The notes beneath the pieces were generated by a model, which was given only the letters and a program-made list of their open reading frames with translations, searched no databases and was not told the origin of the DNA. Made by a program: the position numbers and the translations under genes. Positions 14,191-16,930 of a DNA stretch of 16,930 nucleotides are shown piece after piece. The first letter of the stretch is position 1. Each line of letters starts with the position of its first letter. Source of the DNA: DATARH01 sp036278835 (GTDB taxonomy: Bacteria; Pseudomonadota; Alphaproteobacteria; ATCC43930; CGMCC-115725); contig DASUKH010000217.1 of the NCBI GenBank assembly GCA_036278835.1, positions 1 through 16,930 of the forward strand, written 5' to 3'.

Positions 14191-16617
14191 ATGGCGCCGA
14201 TGACCTTGCTGACGGATGGCGCGGTCGCGCTCCTGCCAGACCTCAGCGGCCTCGCAACCGACCTCCTCGACCACATCCGCGACGCGGTGTGCGTCATCGA
14301 TCGCGAATGGCGGATGGTTTACGCCAACCGGCGCGCCTGCGAATTGTGCGGCAGCGGTCGCGACGCCGTGATCGGCATTCCTCTCTGGGACCGTTTCCCG
14401 CAACTCGCCGGCGGCGAGGCCGAACGCCGGCTGCGGCATGTTGTCGAGAGCGGCGGGACGATCGAAGTCGAAACGGCTCTCCCGGACCACGCAGACGGGC
14501 TGCGGTTGCGCGCAACGAAGCTGCGCGGCGGGCTGACCTGCCTATTGTGGCAGTCCGCCGAGCCTCTGGCCAACGAAGCGGCGCTGCGCGCCAGTGAGGA
14601 GCGGCTCAGGCTGGCCCAGGAAGGCGCAGGGGTCGGGGTCTGGGACTGGGACCTGCTGACCGACGAGCTCTACTGGTCGCCGCAGATGTATCGGCTGCTC
14701 GGCATCGATGCCGGTACAAGCGGCAGCGACCTGCTCGGGGCGTGGCGGCGCGCCGTACACCCCGACGACCGCGCCGCGGCGCGCGCCACCTCCGAGCGGC
14801 GGCGGGTCGATCCCACCGTCTCGGAATTCGATTTCCGCGTCCTGCACCCGGACGGCACGATCCGCTGGATGCTCGCCAAGGGCATGGCGGTGACCTGCGA
14901 CGAGCGCGGGCGCCCGGTACGGGTCGCCGGGATCAGCATCGACATCACCGAGCGCAAGCGCGCCGAAGCCACGTTGCGGGAGTTGACCGAGGGCCTTGAA
15001 GCCCGCGTCGCGGCGCGCACCGCGGAACTCGCCGATCTCAACGAGCGGCTGCGCCGCGAACGGGTGCTGTCGCAACTGGTCGTCGAGAGCATCGCCGAGG
15101 GCATCATCGTCGTCGATACCGACCTCCGCTATCTGGTGTGGAATGCCGGCATGGAGCGGATCAACGGCCGCTCCCGCGCCGAGGTGCTGGGCCGCACGGT
15201 GTTCGAGGCGTTCCCGCACGAAGTGGACGGCCCGGTCGGGCAGGCGTGGCGCGACGCCCTCGCCGGCCGTCGCGTCGAGTTGCGCAACCGCCGCTACTTC
15301 TCCGGGGCGCGCGGTATCGAGATCGTGTACGAGGCCGATTTCACGCCGCTCCATGACGAGGCGGGGACGATCGTCGGCGTGATCACGATCGTGCGCGACA
15401 TCACCGAGCGGCAACGCATCGAGGAGCGGCTGCAGCAGTCGCAGAAGCTCGAGGCGGTGGCGCAGCTGACGGGCGGCGTGGCGCACGATTTCAACAACCT
15501 GCTGACCGCTGTGATCGGCTGCGTCGATCTGATCGCGCACCAGGCCGAGCGCGGGCGCATCCGGGACCTGGCGGCGACCGCGCTGCGCTCGGCCGAGCGC
15601 GGCAGCCGGCTGACGCAGCAGCTGCTGGCGTTTTCCCGTCGCCAGGCGCTGCGGCCGGTGGCCGCCGATCTCAATGCCCTGCTGCGCGAGATCGAGGTGC
15701 TGTTGCGGCGGGCGGTCGGCGAGAGCGTCGAGATCGTCGTCGATCGCGCCTCCGGCCTCGGGCATTGCGAGATCGATCCGGCGCAGTTCGAGGCGGCGGC
15801 CTTGAACCTCGTCATCAATGCCCGCGACGCGATGCCCAATGGCGGGCGCATTACCCTGCACACCCGCGACGTGGCGCCGCACGAGGTTCCGGCGGAGCTC
15901 GAATTGGCGGCCGGCGCCTACATCGCCTTCGCGGTGCGCGACACCGGCGCCGGCATGCCGCCCGAGGTCGCGGCCCGAGCCTTCGAGCCGTTCTATACGA
16001 CGAAGGAGATCGGCAAGGGGTCGGGCCTGGGCCTCTCAATGGTTTACGGCTTTGCCCGGCAGTCGGGCGGCGGGGTCCGCCTCGAAAGCGCACCGGGCGC
16101 CGGGACCGGCGTCACCCTCTATTTGCCGCGCGCCGTTGCCGAAGCGGCCGCCGCTGAACCGGTCGCCGCCGGCGAGGCGCGGCCGTCCGGTTCGGGCGCG
16201 GTGCTCATCGTCGAGGACGACGACGATGTGCGCGACGTTTCGGTCGAGACCTTGAGCAGTCTGGGCTACGAGGTCAGCGTCGCGCGCAACGGCAGGGAGG
16301 CGCTGGCCGTTCTGCGCCGGCCGGGGCCGCTCGATCTGCTGTTCACCGACATCGTGATGCCCGGCGGCCTGTCCGGGGTAGCGCTGGCGCGGCGGGCGCG
16401 CACGATCCGCCCCGGGATCCGAGTGCTGCTGACCACCGGCTATGCCGGTCTCGAAACCGCCGGGGCCGACGAGTTTTCGATGATTTTGAAGCCGTTTCGG
16501 CCAGCCGAGTTGAGCCGCAGGGTTGCTGCGCTGATCGATCACGGCGAGGATGAGGGAGGCGCGATCGACAACGCCGGCAAATGCAGAAGCACCGGGGGTG
16601 TTTGTGAACCAACCTGA
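14191..16617 (+). CDS. Soluble hybrid histidine kinase: PAS-PAS-PAS-HisKA-HATPase-REC
   Basis: An 808-residue cytoplasmic sensor kinase. I favour ATG 14191, just after GGAGG; ATG 14161 and 14200 are alternatives in the same frame. Order: PAS1 about 22-120, PAS2 about 135-258 (ending DITERKRAEA), a coiled coil about 260-292, PAS3 about 293-410 (ending DITERQRIEE), HisKA with phospho-acceptor His432 in GGVAHDFNNLL, and HATPase with N box Asn543, DTGAG at 584-588 and GKGSGLGLS at 608-616. The receiver domain runs about 670-785 with acidic pocket Asp676-677, phospho-Asp720 in LFTD and Lys767. There are no membrane segments, so a diffusible, redox or light signal is likely; I see no Cys motif typical of LOV photoreceptors (NCRFL). 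No partner regulator is visible. It overlaps the hydrolase gene by 14 bases. Confidence 0.93.
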   Translation: MAPMTLLTDGAVALLPDLSGLATDLLDHIRDAVCVIDREWRMVYANRRACELCGSGRDAVIGIPLWDRFPQLAGGEAERRLRHVVESGGTIEVETALPDHADGLRLRATKLRGGLTCLLWQSAEPLANEAALRASEERLRLAQEGAGVGVWDWDLLTDELYWSPQMYRLLGIDAGTSGSDLLGAWRRAVHPDDRAAARATSERRRVDPTVSEFDFRVLHPDGTIRWMLAKGMAVTCDERGRPVRVAGISIDITERKRAEATLRELTEGLEARVAARTAELADLNERLRRERVLSQLVVESIAEGIIVVDTDLRYLVWNAGMERINGRSRAEVLGRTVFEAFPHEVDGPVGQAWRDALAGRRVELRNRRYFSGARGIEIVYEADFTPLHDEAGTIVGVITIVRDITERQRIEERLQQSQKLEAVAQLTGGVAHDFNNLLTAVIGCVDLIAHQAERGRIRDLAATALRSAERGSRLTQQLLAFSRRQALRPVAADLNALLREIEVLLRRAVGESVEIVVDRASGLGHCEIDPAQFEAAALNLVINARDAMPNGGRITLHTRDVAPHEVPAELELAAGAYIAFAVRDTGAGMPPEVAARAFEPFYTTKEIGKGSGLGLSMVYGFARQSGGGVRLESAPGAGTGVTLYLPRAVAEAAAAEPVAAGEARPSGSGAVLIVEDDDDVRDVSVETLSSLGYEVSVARNGREALAVLRRPGPLDLLFTDIVMPGGLSGVALARRARTIRPGIRVLLTTGYAGLETAGADEFSMILKPFRPAELSRRVAALIDHGEDEGGAIDNAGKCRSTGGVCEPT

Positions 16618-16930
16618 AACGTCCACTGTCGAGATAAACGGCTTTTCCTGCCGCGTTTGGAAGAAGGGCAGCGGCCCGCTTTTGGGCTTTCTCGCCGGGT
16701 TTGGCGGGCTGCCGCGCTGGATCCCGTTTCTCGATGCGCTGGCTCGTGAGCGCACCGTCATTGTGCCGTCCCTGCCCGGTTTTCCCGGCGGCGAGCGCGG
16801 CCACACCGTCCTCGACAATCACCTCGACTGGGTCGTGGCGGCGCGTCAGCTGGTGCACAAGGCCGGGCTCGACGGCGCCGATCTTGCCGGCAGCTCGGTC
16901 GGCGGTTCGCTCGCCGCCGAGATCGCGGCG
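16604..16930 (+). CDS. Alpha/beta-fold hydrolase, N-terminal part (3' cut by window end)
   Basis: The first 109 residues are present. The start is taken as GTG 16604 with GGGGG five bases before it; GTG 16598 in the same frame is an alternative. The segment has the usual opening of the fold: a strand pair (STVEINGFSCRVWKKG), LLGFLAGFGGLPRW as the oxyanion-hole region, TVIVPSLPGFPGG as the next strand-loop, and the nucleophile elbow GSSVGGS with Ser98. The Asp and His of the triad lie beyond the window. The substrate could be an ester, epoxide, lactone or C-C bonded diketone. The 14-base overlap with the kinase gene shows cotranscription. LLM oxidoreductases are often found near such hydrolases. 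Confidence 0.82.
   Translation, partial: MNQPETSTVEINGFSCRVWKKGSGPLLGFLAGFGGLPRWIPFLDALARERTVIVPSLPGFPGGERGHTVLDNHLDWVVAARQLVHKAGLDGADLAGSSVGGSLAAEIAA

Noticed and set aside
14542..15882. A 446-codon antisense frame over the histidine kinase
   Set aside because: It has no recognisable domain and mirrors the codon bias of the kinase gene.

Overview
The window is GC-rich chromosomal DNA, most likely from an alphaproteobacterium. Codon third positions are strongly G/C. The noncoding gaps carry palindromic repeats of the kind common in Bradyrhizobium, Rhodospirillales and their relatives, and the gene content (two luciferase-like monooxygenases, two enolase-superfamily enzymes, a MaoC hydratase, a PAS-rich hybrid kinase) fits a metabolically versatile soil or water organism. 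I cannot name the genus. I see no rRNA, tRNA, CRISPR array, transposase or phage gene.

Layout. Positions 1-256 hold the 3' end of a class I/II aminotransferase (+). A hairpin repeat (326-405) separates it from a methylmalonyl-CoA epimerase-like VOC protein (447-860, -). Next comes a large, atypical class A penicillin-binding protein (1079-4174, -), with a two-hairpin repeat (937-1051) between the two. Divergent from the PBP is a + strand pair overlapping by ATGA: a metallophosphoesterase (4397-4999) and a MaoC-type hydratase (4996-5445). A 58-residue single-pass membrane protein follows (5556-5732).

From 5836 to the end the region looks catabolic. A luciferase-like flavin-dependent oxidoreductase (5836-6828, -) is divergent from a compact + strand operon: mandelate racemase-family enzyme 1 (7087-8187), a methyltransferase with a regulatory domain (8213-9751), and mandelate racemase-family enzyme 2 (9784-10881). 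The two racemase-family enzymes are close paralogues, about 71% identical by my hand alignment. Both have Gln where mandelate racemase has its second catalytic Lys. Converging on them is a - strand pair joined by a one-base overlap: an unknown 141-residue protein (11803-12228), then an isocitrate lyase/PEP mutase-family enzyme (10937-11803). Divergent from that pair is a second luciferase-like oxidoreductase (12447-13721, +). After a 469-base gap carrying a second copy of the two-hairpin repeat come a soluble three-PAS hybrid histidine kinase (14191-16617) and the start of an overlapping alpha/beta hydrolase (16604 onward, cut by the window end).

How the genes may work together (inference): flavin-dependent oxidation by the luciferase-like enzymes, dehydration or epimerisation of a hydroxy-acid by the racemase-family pair, C-C cleavage by the isocitrate lyase-family enzyme and hydrolysis by the alpha/beta hydrolase could form a small route for an organic-acid or terpenoid-like substrate. 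The substrate cannot be read from the sequence. The points most worth following are the racemase-methyltransferase-racemase operon with its altered active site, the PBP with a degenerate glycosyltransferase motif and a long region within its transpeptidase domain, and the structured repeat pair.
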